From Bacillota bacterium (lineage in GTDB: Bacteria > Bacillota > Clostridia > Christensenellales > Aristaeellaceae), in contig JAEYPB010000046.1 of the NCBI GenBank assembly GCA_023411175.1, positions 1 through 64,000 on the forward strand: a stretch of 64,000 nt of DNA. The letters are read 5' to 3'. Under the pieces are notes generated by a model. The model did no database searches and was not told where the DNA came from. It saw only the letters and a program-made list of their open reading frames with translations. The number at the start of each line of letters is the position of its first letter. The stretch's first letter is position 1. Below are positions 23,480-33,326 of this stretch, one piece after another. The position numbers and the translations under genes were made by a program.

Positions 23480-26400
23480 TCAGATCGCGCGCAGGATGAA
23501 CGAGAAGGAATGCTCCGCCTCGCCGTCGATAGTGAACTCCGGATGGGTATGGGCGCCCCAGCCGTCGTCGCCGCCGACGCCCATGCGCTTCATCGCCACG
23601 TCCACCACCGTGTAGCTGACGGGCGGCAGTTCGTCCGGGTGCATCGCATTTGTCAGCTCGCTGGCGGTGTAGGGCAGCACGGTAACCTCGAGGGGCGCGC
23701 CGTCCATTTCGATGCCGAGGCCCTCGCCCGCCTCGTCCGTCACCGTCATCCAGCGGACCCCGGCGCGGTTCCCGCATTCCTGCGGCACGATGTAGCGGGT
23801 CAGGTTCTCTTCGGCGGTGGTTTCGTACACGCCCAGGCGCGCGCCGTGCAGCCGGTCGATGTAGTTCTCCTCCGGCCCGAGTCCGTACCAGTTCACTTTG
23901 TGGAACTGCTTGGGCAGCCGCATGGAAAGGCCCACCGAGGGCACCTGCCCCATGCCGGCTATGCCGGGCAGCTTCAGCGCAACGCGCACCGCGCCGTCCG
24001 GCAGCGGCTGATAGGTGATATACGCCTTCTGATCCCGTACGATGGGCAGCGCGTAGTGGTAGGTGAGCGCGAAGGGCTTTCCGGGCTCAGAGGGCACGGC
24101 ATCCACGACGCGGCTGGACACCGACGCCGCGCGCCAGAAGGCCATCTCGTGGTCGAATCCGCAGCCGCGGTCGGTGTCGGTGGGCGCGCGGAACAGGCTG
24201 AGCGACGGCGCGGTCACGATCAACTCCGGGCCGCCGTCCTTTTTCAGCGAGACAAGGCCGCCTTCCGGGTAGGACAGGAGCATCGTGCGGCCGCCCGCCT
24301 GAGCGCCGAAGTTGTAACCGCCGGGGATCAGGCGCACCTCGCCTTGAGGCGCCAGGCGCTCGCCCGCCACCGCAAACACGTACTGGCCGTGCATCTGCTC
24401 GTAGCCCTTGGGCGCCCAGGGGGTGTCCTCCCGGAGGACGAGGGCGCAGTTTACGGCATACTCGCCGGGCTCACGGCACTCGGGCAGATCCAGCGGGATG
24501 AAGGCCTCCGCCCCCGCGTCGACGCGGGGCAATGTCTCACCGGACGCGACGCGCGCGCCGTCCTTCAAGAGCTCGTAGCGCAGCGCATAGCCCTCCGTGC
24601 CCGCGAAAAGGTTGCGGTTGACCAGCCGGACGCCGTTCTTCTCGGGCAGGATCTTGACCGGCTGATACAGGAACTTGACCTCCTGCATCTTGGGCGAGGG
24701 CGTGCGGTCGGCGAACAGGATGCCATTGCCGCAGAAGCTGCGGTCGGTGGGCCGGTCGTAAAAATCGCCGCCGTAGGCGTAGCGGAGCGCGCCGGAGGGC
24801 GCGGTGGTGGCGATCGCCTGATCGATGTAGTCCCAGATGAAGCCGCCCTGATACATCGGGTACTTCTCGGCGATTTCGATGTACTTGAACATGTCGCCCA
24901 CCGAGTTTCCCATCGCGTGCACGTATTCGCACAGGATGTAGGGCTTCTTCGGGGCGTCGTTCAGGTACTTCTCGACGTCCCAGGGCCGGGTGTACATGCG
25001 GCTCTCCACATCGGAGGTGTCGTTGTAGCGGCGGTCCGCGGAGACGCCCTCGTAGTGGACGAGACGCGTGTCGTCCATCTGGCGGATGAGGTTTGACATG
25101 TTGTAGATGACCTCGCCGCCATAGCTCTCATTGCCGCAGGACCAGATCACGATGGCGGGATGGTTTTTGTCCCGCCCGACCATCGACCGGGCGCGGTCGT
25201 TGACCGCGTCCTGCCACTCGGGCTTGTCCGAGGGCACGGCGCGCTCCGCGTCGATCCCGTTGACGACCGTCCAGGTGCCGTGGGTTTCAAGGTTGGCCTC
25301 GTCGATGACGTAGAGGCCGTAGCGGTCGCACAATTTGTAGAAGCGACTGTCGTTCGGGTAGTGGCAAGTGCGCACCGCGTTGATGTTGTTTCGCTTCATC
25401 TCAAGGAGGTCGGAGATGATCTCCTCGTCGGTCAGCGTGCGGCCGCCGGTGGCGCTGAACTCGTGGCGGTTGACGCCGCGGAACTCGATGCGCTTGCCGT
25501 TGATTTGCATCAGCCCATCCTTCATCTCAAAGCGGCGGAAGCCGATCATCGTCTCCGCCACCTCGATCACGCCGTGATCCGCCCGGAGCGTCACCCTGAG
25601 GCGGTAGAGGTTCGGCTGCTCCGCGCTCCACTTCGCGGGCTTGGCCACGGGGACCTCGATGGCAGTGTGAGCCTTTGCGGGCAGCTGGACATCCACCACC
25701 GCGCGGCCGCTTTCGTCCATGAGCTCCACCTGGGCAACGACATCCTCTGAAGGAAGCCGGAGGCGCATGTCGAGGGACAGCGTGCCGTTCCGGTACTCGT
25801 CGTCCAGAAGCCCCTTGGCAAACATGTCCTCCACGTGGGCCGCGCCGCTGGCGGTCAGCCGCACCGAGCGGAACAGCCCGGAGAAGCGCCAGAAGTCCTG
25901 ATCCTCGAGCCATGTGGCGGTCGAATAGCGCACGAGCCGCACCGCCAGCCGGTTTTTACCGGGCTTCAGCGCGTCCGTCACGTCGAAATGGGAGGGAGTA
26001 AAGCCGTCCTCGGCGTAGCCGATAAACGCACCGTTGACCCATACGTAAATCGCCGTCACGGCGCCGTCAAAGCTGAGCGTAACGCGCTTTCCATCAAAGC
26101 CGGCGGGCAGGTCGAAATCCGTCGCGTATTCCGCCACGGGGTTCGGCGACGGCACCTCCGGCGGCGCGATGGGCTTCAGCCCGTCCCATGGGTACTGGAT
26201 GTTGACGTAGTGGGGCGCGCCATAGCCGCTGAGCTCAAGGCAGCCGGGAACCTTTACGTCCGCCCAGCCGGAGACGTCGTAGTCCGGCGCCTCAAAGCCG
26301 TGGATCATGCCGCCGAGGTCCGGCGCGTAGTGAAGCTTCCATTCGCCGTCCAGAGATTTTTCCAGGCTCGTTTTGCCCAGATCGGCTTCCGCGGCGCTGG

Positions 26401-26494
26401 CGTAAACCGCGTGATCGGAAAACGCGTCCAGCCGGTTCACGGCAAACACGCGCGGGTCATAGAGCCAGTCAAGGGTGGGTTGGATCGATTTCAT
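23480..26494 (-). CDS. lacZ: Glycoside hydrolase family 2 beta-galactosidase (LacZ type)
   Basis: Retaining beta-galactosidase, 1004 residues, cytoplasmic (no signal peptide). Sugar-binding domain, immunoglobulin-like domain, TIM barrel with acid/base Glu456 (WSCGNESYGG) and nucleophile Glu523 (ILCEYVHAMGNS), then the C-terminal beta-sandwich with GGYNFGAQ and WYGLGPEENY, i.e. the full long LacZ architecture. ATG at 26494 follows GGAGGTGCGCC. Last gene of an operon led by a sugar-binding protein and two permeases and controlled by the LacI protein at 29944. Confidence 0.93.
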   Translation of the reverse strand: MKSIQPTLDWLYDPRVFAVNRLDAFSDHAVYASAAEADLGKTSLEKSLDGEWKLHYAPDLGGMIHGFEAPDYDVSGWADVKVPGCLELSGYGAPHYVNIQYPWDGLKPIAPPEVPSPNPVAEYATDFDLPAGFDGKRVTLSFDGAVTAIYVWVNGAFIGYAEDGFTPSHFDVTDALKPGKNRLAVRLVRYSTATWLEDQDFWRFSGLFRSVRLTASGAAHVEDMFAKGLLDDEYRNGTLSLDMRLRLPSEDVVAQVELMDESGRAVVDVQLPAKAHTAIEVPVAKPAKWSAEQPNLYRLRVTLRADHGVIEVAETMIGFRRFEMKDGLMQINGKRIEFRGVNRHEFSATGGRTLTDEEIISDLLEMKRNNINAVRTCHYPNDSRFYKLCDRYGLYVIDEANLETHGTWTVVNGIDAERAVPSDKPEWQDAVNDRARSMVGRDKNHPAIVIWSCGNESYGGEVIYNMSNLIRQMDDTRLVHYEGVSADRRYNDTSDVESRMYTRPWDVEKYLNDAPKKPYILCEYVHAMGNSVGDMFKYIEIAEKYPMYQGGFIWDYIDQAIATTAPSGALRYAYGGDFYDRPTDRSFCGNGILFADRTPSPKMQEVKFLYQPVKILPEKNGVRLVNRNLFAGTEGYALRYELLKDGARVASGETLPRVDAGAEAFIPLDLPECREPGEYAVNCALVLREDTPWAPKGYEQMHGQYVFAVAGERLAPQGEVRLIPGGYNFGAQAGGRTMLLSYPEGGLVSLKKDGGPELIVTAPSLSLFRAPTDTDRGCGFDHEMAFWRAASVSSRVVDAVPSEPGKPFALTYHYALPIVRDQKAYITYQPLPDGAVRVALKLPGIAGMGQVPSVGLSMRLPKQFHKVNWYGLGPEENYIDRLHGARLGVYETTAEENLTRYIVPQECGNRAGVRWMTVTDEAGEGLGIEMDGAPLEVTVLPYTASELTNAMHPDELPPVSYTVVDVAMKRMGVGGDDGWGAHTHPEFTIDGEAEHSFSFILRAI

Positions 26495-26566
26495 GGCGCA
26501 CCTCCGGTGGTTTTCGTGGTCAAACGCTTCTATTGTACCAGAGCGGGGAGCGGATGTCATCCGCAC

Positions 26567-27376
26567 TTATTTCACGGAGCCCGCGATGCCCTCGGTAAAG
26601 AATTTTTGCAGCGCGAAGAAGATCACGATGGTGGGCAGCGTGCAGATCAAGACCGCCAGCATCAACGAGCCGTAGTCGGTCACGTACCCCGCGATCAGGT
26701 TGGCGATCAGCATCGGCATGGTGACCGATTCGTTGGTCTGCATGATGACCTTGGGCCACAGGTAGTTGTTCCAGGCGTTCATGAAGGTGATCGTCATCGC
26801 CGCCGCGTAGGTGGACTTCATCGTGGGGATGAACATCCGAAAGAAAATGCCCACCTCGGTCAGGCCGTCTATGCGCGCCGCCTCGATGATGTCGTGGGGG
26901 AACGAGCGGGCGTTCTGCCGGAACATCATGATGAGAAACGGCGTCGATATGCCCGGCAGGATAAACGCCGTGTAGGTGTTCAGAAGCCCCATCCGGGAGA
27001 ACATCCGAAACAGCGGGATCAGCGTGGCGGCGAAGGGCACCATCATCGCCAGCAGCAGGATTGACATCACCCGGTCCTTGTGGCGGTCGTGGTAGATTTC
27101 AAAGCCATACCCGGCCAGCGAGCAGACGACGAGCGCCAGGAAAGTCTGCAGGGACGCGTTGATGAAGGAGTTTTTCATCGCGTTCCACATGTCCTGCCCA
27201 GCGATCAGCGCCCGATAGTTGGCCGCGAGGTTGCCGCCGGGCATGAGAGAGCCCGCCAGCACCGTCTGGCTGGTGTTGGTGGCCGATACCACCATCCAGT
27301 ACAGGGGGAACACCGACAGAACCGAAGCGAGAATCAGGAAGAAGTACTTGAACGCCGTAGCCGCGTTTCGCTTCAT
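26567..27376 (-). CDS. Carbohydrate ABC transporter permease (MalG type)
   Basis: 269 residues, six helices, with the cytoplasmic coupling motif EAARIDGLTEVGIFFRMFIP characteristic of CUT1 permeases. Its ATG overlaps the end of the MalF-type gene (ATGA). Pairs with that permease; no ATPase gene is in the operon, so a shared MsmX-like ATPase is needed. Confidence 0.93.
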   Translation of the reverse strand: MKRNAATAFKYFFLILASVLSVFPLYWMVVSATNTSQTVLAGSLMPGGNLAANYRALIAGQDMWNAMKNSFINASLQTFLALVVCSLAGYGFEIYHDRHKDRVMSILLLAMMVPFAATLIPLFRMFSRMGLLNTYTAFILPGISTPFLIMMFRQNARSFPHDIIEAARIDGLTEVGIFFRMFIPTMKSTYAAAMTITFMNAWNNYLWPKVIMQTNESVTMPMLIANLIAGYVTDYGSLMLAVLICTLPTIVIFFALQKFFTEGIAGSVK

Positions 27377-28284
27377 CGCTTGTCACCCACCTTCATCTGG
27401 GCAAGCGCCAGAATCGCAACCAGGATAAAGATCACAAACGACATGGCCGCCGAGTACCCGAACTTGGGCACTTGCTGGAAGGTGGCCTTGTAGATGTAAT
27501 GGCTCATGGTAATGGTCATGTTGGCCGGCCCGCCGCGGGTGAGGTTGTAGGACTCGTCGAACAGCTGCAGCGTGCCGTTGGTGGACAGGATCGCCGTCAG
27601 GAGGATGATGGGGCGAAGCAGCGGCACCGTGATTTTCGTGAAGCGCTGGAGCCAGCTGGCGCCGTCAATCAGCGCCGCCTCATAGATGGAGCCCTCGATG
27701 GACTGAAGGCCCGCCAGATAGAAGACCATGTTGTAGCCCGTCCAGCGCCAGATCAGCGCGACCACCACGACAATTCGGGCCGTCCATGCGCCGTTGAGCC
27801 AGTTGATGCCCTCGGAGAGGATGCCGGAGCGGACGAGCACCGTGTTGACAAAGCCGTTGATGTCAAACAGCGCGCGGAAGATGATCGAATAGGAGACCAG
27901 CGAAGTCGCGCAGGGCAGGAAGATCATCGTGCGGAACAGTCCGCGGAATTTGAGTTTGGGGTCATTCAAAAGAGTGGCAAGGATCAGCGCCAGCACCAGC
28001 ATGACCGGAACCTGAATCAGAAGAAACAGGAAGTTGTTGGTCATCGACTGGCGGAAGATCGGGTCCTTGATCAGGTATTCATAGTTACGCAGCCCGGCAA
28101 AGCTGAGCTTCGCGCCCTGCCCGGACTGAAGAGACAATAGCGCCGCCTGAACCATCGGGTAAAAGTTCATCCAGGCGATCAAAAGGCTGGCCGGCAAGAG
28201 AAAGGCCCAGCCGGTTATGTTCTGGCGGCCTGCGAGCGACGGTTTCCACCCGCTCGTCATTTTTTTGGAATGGCCTGAGGTCAC
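27373..28284 (-). CDS. Carbohydrate ABC transporter permease (MalF type)
   Basis: 303 residues, six helices, coupling motif YEAALIDGASWLQRFTKITV. Start GTG at 28284 with GGGGGGATGG upstream; an ATG at 28260 lies after seven A's and lacks a ribosome site. Preceded by a GC-rich hairpin after the binding-protein gene. Confidence 0.93.
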   Translation of the reverse strand: MTSGHSKKMTSGWKPSLAGRQNITGWAFLLPASLLIAWMNFYPMVQAALLSLQSGQGAKLSFAGLRNYEYLIKDPIFRQSMTNNFLFLLIQVPVMLVLALILATLLNDPKLKFRGLFRTMIFLPCATSLVSYSIIFRALFDINGFVNTVLVRSGILSEGINWLNGAWTARIVVVVALIWRWTGYNMVFYLAGLQSIEGSIYEAALIDGASWLQRFTKITVPLLRPIILLTAILSTNGTLQLFDESYNLTRGGPANMTITMSHYIYKATFQQVPKFGYSAAMSFVIFILVAILALAQMKVGDKR

Positions 28285-28315
28285 AACCCATCCCCCCTGT
28301 GGCGGAAAATGTGCC

Positions 28316-28340
28316 GAGGGGCGGGGAAACCCCGCCCCTC
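28316..28340. terminator. Hairpin between sugar-binding-protein and permease genes
   Basis: 11-bp arms GAGGGGCGGGG and complement with an AAA loop, 25 nt after the binding-protein stop. No U-tract on the minus strand. Same position as the palindromes at 17756 and 37294; probably sets excess binding protein over permease. Confidence 0.65.
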
Positions 28341-28364
28341 TCGAGGATCAATGAATGCGCTTCG

Positions 28365-29636
28365 TTACGCGCCCATCTGGAAGGAGACGGTGGCGTCAGC
28401 CTCGGCAAGCGCCGCGTCGATATCTGCGCCGCCCAGCACCTGGGTGATGGCGGTGGCGACGGCGTCGCGCGCCTCATAGTAGTAGACGCCGGTGGCGTTC
28501 GCGGGCACGCTCGCCGCGTAAGCGGTGATGTCCGCGAAGACCTTCTGGCCACCGAAGTACTCGGAAGGCTGGTTGTAAACGTCGCTGTCGCCCGCGGGCA
28601 GGTAGGTGGCCAGCGCGCCGGAGGAGGGCAGGATGGTCTCATAGAACTTCACGGAGCCGCCGAAGGTGGACGCCAGGAAGTCGTTGGCCAGTTCGTAGTT
28701 CTTGCTGCTGCCGGAGACCGCCCAAGACGAACCGCCGTTGTTGGAATAGTTGGTGCCGCCCTCGATGTCAACCTTCGGGATGTTGGTCAGCGCCCACTTG
28801 CCGGACTGGTCCGCCGCGGTCTGGATGGAGCCGAGGATCCAGCAGCCGTTGATGGTGCCGACGCAGTTGCCGGTGGTGAAGGTGCCGATGTAGCCGTCCC
28901 AGCCGTTGGCCTCGGCGTACACGCCTTCCTTGACCATGGTGGCGAAGTTTTCCATGACCTTCTTGAGTGCCGCGTTGTCCTTGATGTTGAGGGTTCCGTC
29001 CGCGTTAAACAGCGAGGAGCCGCAGCTCTGCAGCATGATCATGACCAGGTCCGGCTCGCCGGAGGTGCCGGAGATCATCGGAAGGCCGGTCTTGGCCTTG
29101 ACGTCCTTGCCGATCTCGATGAAGCGGTCCCAGGTGATGTCGGTCAGATCGGCGATGGTGTAGCCGGCCTGCTCGAGGATGTCGGTGCGCATGGCCTGCA
29201 CGGTGGTGCCGTTGTCGAAGGGCACGCCGTAGTTCTTGCCGTCCACGACCGAGTAGGCGACCTTCGCCGCCGGGAACTTGGAGAAGTCCACGCCGCCCGA
29301 GGTCAGGTCGGCGAACAGGTCGGGGTAGTTGATGACGTTCTTCTGGAACGCGTTGTCCTGGCAGAGGAAGATGTCGGGCATGCCGGAGAGATCGCCGGAC
29401 ATGGCCAGCGTGGTCAGCTTGGCCTGCAGGTCGTTCCACGGGGTCTCGATGACTTCAAGCACAAAGTCCGGATGCGTTTCCTGGTAAACCTTGGCCGCCT
29501 CGTTCATGGCGTAGATGTTGAACGCCGGATCCCAGCACCAGACGGTCAGCTTGTTCGACGCGGCTTCCGCCGTGGCGACCGTGAACGAAGAGATTACGAG
29601 CATGAGCGCCAACAAAAGGACAGACAGCTTTTTCAA
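28365..29636 (-). CDS. Carbohydrate ABC transporter substrate-binding protein
   Basis: 423 residues. Signal peptide MKKLSVLLLALMLVISSFTV ending ATAEAA; no lipobox. Family-1 solute-binding features: LTVWCWDPAFN, PDIFLCQDNAF, YGVPFDNGTTVQAMRTDILEQ (hinge), GGSSWAVSG. First gene of the lacZ operon behind a consensus promoter and a repressor site. Ligand probably a beta-galactoside-containing oligosaccharide (context). Confidence 0.92.
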   Translation of the reverse strand: MKKLSVLLLALMLVISSFTVATAEAASNKLTVWCWDPAFNIYAMNEAAKVYQETHPDFVLEVIETPWNDLQAKLTTLAMSGDLSGMPDIFLCQDNAFQKNVINYPDLFADLTSGGVDFSKFPAAKVAYSVVDGKNYGVPFDNGTTVQAMRTDILEQAGYTIADLTDITWDRFIEIGKDVKAKTGLPMISGTSGEPDLVMIMLQSCGSSLFNADGTLNIKDNAALKKVMENFATMVKEGVYAEANGWDGYIGTFTTGNCVGTINGCWILGSIQTAADQSGKWALTNIPKVDIEGGTNYSNNGGSSWAVSGSSKNYELANDFLASTFGGSVKFYETILPSSGALATYLPAGDSDVYNQPSEYFGGQKVFADITAYAASVPANATGVYYYEARDAVATAITQVLGGADIDAALAEADATVSFQMGA

Positions 29637-29702
29637 GAATACCCCTCCCGATGGTGTATTTCATACGGGCACTGAGCCCGTATGATGCGAAGGAACAGGC
29701 TG

Positions 29703-29756
29703 TGTAAACCCTTTCTTCACAGCCAGAATTATAGCACCCGTCGCTGCGCGTGTCAA
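29703..29756 (-). promoter_or_regulatory. Consensus promoter and LacI-type operator of the lacZ operon
   Basis: Minus strand TTGACA (29756-29751), 17-nt spacer, TATAAT (29733-29728): a perfect sigma-A match. Just downstream, at 29715-29703, is GAAAGGGTTTACA. Its complement TGTAAACCCTTTC recurs at 29875-29887 in front of the lacI gene. The quasi-palindrome with TGTAAA halves is typical for LacI-family operators, placed to block transcription start. Confidence 0.8.
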
Positions 29757-29873
29757 CGATATATTAATCATTTGATTATCTAAATCGTGAACTTCCAAAA
29801 ATAAGCGGTGGAATCGGCCCATCAAACCCGCATGAATTTCTTGCATATTGCAGATTCCGAAGCATCAGGCCTA

Positions 29874-29902
29874 TTGTAAACCCTTTCAGAAATATGTATA
29901 CT
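29874..29902 (+). promoter_or_regulatory. Promoter and second operator of the lacI-GH95 transcript
   Basis: TTGTAA (29874-29879), 17-nt spacer, TATACT (29897-29902). The second copy of TGTAAACCCTTTC (29875-29887) overlaps the -35, so the regulator probably also controls itself. A TATAAT at 29904-29909 is an alternative -10. Confidence 0.7.
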
Positions 29903-29943
29903 GTATAATATACTTCATATGCCACGGCACGGGAGGAACGCGC

Positions 29944-30987
29944 ATGAACGAGCACATCACCATCTTTGACATCGCGAAGGAGGCGGGCGTGTCCATCGCC
30001 ACGGTTTCCCGCGTCATCAGCGGCAGCGCCTCGGTCCGGTCGGCCACCCGGGAGCGGGTGCTCGAGGTGGTGGAAAAGTACAATTTTCGCCCCAGCATGG
30101 TGGCCACCGGCCTCTCCCGGAAGAAGACCCACACGTTGGGCATCATCCTTCCGCTGATCGAGAACCCGTTCTACTCCATGATGTGCATCGCGCTGCAGCA
30201 GGAGGCGGAGCGGCTCAATTATTCCACCCTCCTGTTCCAGATCGCCCGGGGGACCATGCTCACGCCGGATTTCACCGATCAGCTCATCGCCCGCAGGCTG
30301 GACGGGGTGATCTTCTCCGGCGACGTGACCGATGCCTCCTCAAACGACCTGGCGCTGGACTGCATGCGCAGGCTCCGGCGACAGATGCCGCTGGTGGCCA
30401 TCAATCTGCGGGAGGTGAGCCACGAGCTGCCCTGCCTGATTACGGAACTTGCCGCCTGTTCGTCGCTGGCCATACGGCACCTGACGAAGCTGGGGCACCG
30501 CCGCATCGCGCTTCTGGGCGGCGTGGGCGACGCACAGCTCCCCAACACGCGCGAGCAGGGGTATATCGATGAAATAACGCGGCTGGGACTTGAGGTCTAT
30601 CCGCTGACCGTGGGCGAAGCGCCGCTGGACGGCGAAGCCTGCGTATCCAGCCTCTTCGCGCAGCTTGGCGGGCGGGAACGGCCCACGGCGCTGATCGCCT
30701 TCAACGATTTGGTGGCGATGGGCGCGCTTCGGCAGCTTCGCCGCATGGGGCTGCGCGTGCCGGAGGACATCGCGCTGGTGGGCTGCGACAACCAGTTCTT
30801 TGCCCGCTACACCGATCCGCCGCTGACCACGCTGGACCTGCATATTGAAGAGACGGGCAGGCTGGCGATGAACCTCCTGGTCAGCGCCCAGAGCGCGGAC
30901 CTGGACGGCTTCGCGCAGCACTTCGAGCCCACGCTGATCGTGCGGGAGTCCTGCGGCTTCATGGCGGACAGCCGCCGGGAACCATAA
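29944..30987 (+). CDS. LacI-family transcriptional regulator
   Basis: 347 residues. HTH and hinge at 1-60 (TIFDIAKEAGVSIATVSRVI, YNFRPSMVATGLSRKKT), then a periplasmic-binding-protein-like sensor domain (LGIILPLIENPFYSMMC, GHRRIALLGG, ALIAFNDLVAMGALRQL, TTLDLHIEETGRLA). GGGAGGAACGCGC precedes the ATG. Divergent from the SBP-lacZ operon, with a shared 13-bp repeat at both promoters, and 17 nt upstream of the GH95 gene. Effector probably a sugar released from the same glycan. Confidence 0.93.
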   Translation: MNEHITIFDIAKEAGVSIATVSRVISGSASVRSATRERVLEVVEKYNFRPSMVATGLSRKKTHTLGIILPLIENPFYSMMCIALQQEAERLNYSTLLFQIARGTMLTPDFTDQLIARRLDGVIFSGDVTDASSNDLALDCMRRLRRQMPLVAINLREVSHELPCLITELAACSSLAIRHLTKLGHRRIALLGGVGDAQLPNTREQGYIDEITRLGLEVYPLTVGEAPLDGEACVSSLFAQLGGRERPTALIAFNDLVAMGALRQLRRMGLRVPEDIALVGCDNQFFARYTDPPLTTLDLHIEETGRLAMNLLVSAQSADLDGFAQHFEPTLIVRESCGFMADSRREP

Positions 30988-31004
30988 AGAAAGGGGCTGT
31001 GTTC

Positions 31005-33320
31005 ATGCGCTCTCTCTGGTATGAAAAATGCGCCGTCCACTGGGAGGAGGCGCTGCCGCTTGGCAACGGACGGCTGGGGGCGATGGTTTTCGGAAACCCC
31101 GTCCACGAGCGCGTCGCGCTGAACGAAGATACCCTCTGGTCCGGCTACCCGAAGGACGCCTGCAATCCGGCTGCCGCCAGTCACTTCGCCGAGGCTCGCG
31201 CCCTCGCCCTCGCCGGGCGCTTCCGCGAGGCGCAGCTTCTGATCGAGAGTAGGATGTTGGGCGGCTTCACCCAGTCCTATCTGCCGCTGGGCGACCTTCT
31301 GATCGACTTTTTGGACGTTGGCCCCGTCACAGGCTACCGCCGCTTTCTGAACCTCGACGCCGCGACCCACCTGACCCGCTTTACCCGCACCGGCGTCGGT
31401 TATGAAATGGAAGTTTTCGCGTCCCATCCCGCCCAGGCGCTGTTTTTGCGCCTTTCGGCGGACACACCCGGCGCGCTGGACTTTACCCTCCGGCTGAACA
31501 GCCCGCTCCGGCATGAAGTCCGCGCGGCGGGACTCCGGATCGACATGGACGCCCTCGCGCCCTCCGACGTCGTCCCCTCCTATCTCGACTGCGATGACCC
31601 GATCCGGTATTTCGACGAATCGGAGAAGCGCGGCATGCGCTGCCGGGCGTCCGCGCTTCTACGCCTTGACGGCGGGCGCTGCGCGGCGGAGGGCGGCGCG
31701 CTCACCGTGTCGGGCGCAACGTCCGCGGTGGTGGTGCTGGCCGCGCGAACCAGCTTCGCGGGCTATAACAGCCACCCATACCTGAACGGCGCGGACGAGG
31801 CCGCGCTGGTGGAAGCGGACCTCGCAGCGCTTGCGAACCTCTCCTTTGATGATGCCAGAGACGCTCACGCCCTCGACCACGGCGCGCTTTTTCGCCGCGC
31901 CCGGCTGCGCCTCGAAGGCGGGAGGTACGACCACCTGCCCACCGACGAGCGGCTCCGGCAACTGCCGGAGCACCCGGACGACAACGACCTGTGCGCGCTG
32001 GTGTTCGACTATGCCCGCTACCTGATGATCGCCGCGTCCCGCCCCGGCACGCAGCCGATGAACCTGCAGGGCATCTGGAACCAGGATCTTCGGGCGGTCT
32101 GGAGCTGCAACTACACGATCAACATCAACACCCAGATGAACTACTGGCCTGCGGAAAAAGCGAACCTCGCGGAGCTTCACGAGCCGCTGTTCGACCTCAT
32201 CGAACGCCTGTCGGTCACCGGGCAGCAGGCGGCCCGCCTCCACTACGGCGCGCGGGGCGCGGTGGCACACCACAACACCGACATCTGGGCGCTGGCGAAC
32301 CCGGTGGGCGAAACCTACCGGGGCTTTGCGGGCTGCGCGTTCTGGCCGATGGGCTTCGGCTGGCTGTGCCGTCACCTTCTGGAGCACTACCGCTACGGCG
32401 GCGACCGGGAATTCCTGAAAGCGAGGGCGCTTCCTGCGCTTCGGCTTTCGGCAAGGTTCTATCTAGACGCGATGGCGGAGGAAGGCGGACAGCGGTTCTT
32501 CACACCCGCCACGTCGCCGGAGAACACCTTCGTCCACGAGGGAGAGATCGTCAAGGTGGCGAAGCGCGCCGCGATGAGCGACCAGATCGCCCGGGAGGTG
32601 CTCACAGGCTACCTCTTTGCGCTGGAAGCGCTTTCGTTTACGGAGCCGATGGCCCAGGAGGCGCGCGCCGCGCTCGCCGAAATCCCGGCGCCGGAGGTCG
32701 CCCCGTCCGGGCGGCTCATGGAATGGGACGCGGAATACGAGGAAAATGAGCCGCGGCACCGCCATGTATCCCATCTGTACGGGCTCTACCCCGCCGATCT
32801 GATCCCGCCGGAGGGTGCGCTGGCGGACGCCTGCCGAAGAACCCTCGAGGCCCGGGGCGACGACGGCACCGGCTGGAGCCTGGGCTGGAAAATATGCCTT
32901 TGGGCGCGGCTGAAAGACGGCGACCGGGCTCTAAAGCTGCTCCGGCGGCAGCTGAAACTGGTGGAGCCGGGGAGCGAAATGAACCTGACCGACGGCGGCA
33001 GCTACATGAGCCTGCTGGACGCCCATCCGCCCTTTCAAATCGACGGCAATTTCGGCGCATGCGCCGGGATTCTTGAAATGCTGCTTCAGTGCAGGGGCGA
33101 CGAAATCGAACTTCTGCCCGCCCGCCCGGCGGCGTGGCGGTCCGGCAGCGCGCGGGGCCTTCGCGCCCCCGGCGCGCTGGTGGACTTCGACTTCAGGGAC
33201 GGCCGGGTGACGCGGGTAAAAGTCCTGCGCCTCGACCGCCGGACGCTGTGCATAAAAGTCGGCGGGGCCTGCCTGTCCTCGCTGCCGGAAGATCCCGCCG
33301 AGGTGGAATGGCATTTATAG
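31005..33320 (+). CDS. Glycoside hydrolase family 95 (alpha-L-fucosidase / alpha-L-galactosidase)
   Basis: Inverting enzyme of 771 residues without a signal peptide. GH95 signatures: LPLGNGRLGAMVFG near the start, NEDTLWSGYP, QGIWNQDLRAVWSCNYTINI, NTQMNYWPAEKANL, RLMEWDAEYEENEPRHRHVS, and QIDGNFGACAGILEM. Members remove terminal alpha-1,2-L-Fuc (or L-Gal) from galactose, as in fucosylated xyloglucan or milk/mucin glycans. ATG at 31005 preferred (AAAGGGG 7 nt away) over GTG at 30999. In one transcript with lacI; ends 6 nt from the convergent yesN. Confidence 0.92.
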   Translation: MRSLWYEKCAVHWEEALPLGNGRLGAMVFGNPVHERVALNEDTLWSGYPKDACNPAAASHFAEARALALAGRFREAQLLIESRMLGGFTQSYLPLGDLLIDFLDVGPVTGYRRFLNLDAATHLTRFTRTGVGYEMEVFASHPAQALFLRLSADTPGALDFTLRLNSPLRHEVRAAGLRIDMDALAPSDVVPSYLDCDDPIRYFDESEKRGMRCRASALLRLDGGRCAAEGGALTVSGATSAVVVLAARTSFAGYNSHPYLNGADEAALVEADLAALANLSFDDARDAHALDHGALFRRARLRLEGGRYDHLPTDERLRQLPEHPDDNDLCALVFDYARYLMIAASRPGTQPMNLQGIWNQDLRAVWSCNYTININTQMNYWPAEKANLAELHEPLFDLIERLSVTGQQAARLHYGARGAVAHHNTDIWALANPVGETYRGFAGCAFWPMGFGWLCRHLLEHYRYGGDREFLKARALPALRLSARFYLDAMAEEGGQRFFTPATSPENTFVHEGEIVKVAKRAAMSDQIAREVLTGYLFALEALSFTEPMAQEARAALAEIPAPEVAPSGRLMEWDAEYEENEPRHRHVSHLYGLYPADLIPPEGALADACRRTLEARGDDGTGWSLGWKICLWARLKDGDRALKLLRRQLKLVEPGSEMNLTDGGSYMSLLDAHPPFQIDGNFGACAGILEMLLQCRGDEIELLPARPAAWRSGSARGLRAPGALVDFDFRDGRVTRVKVLRLDRRTLCIKVGGACLSSLPEDPAEVEWHL

Positions 33321-33326
33321 CGGTTC

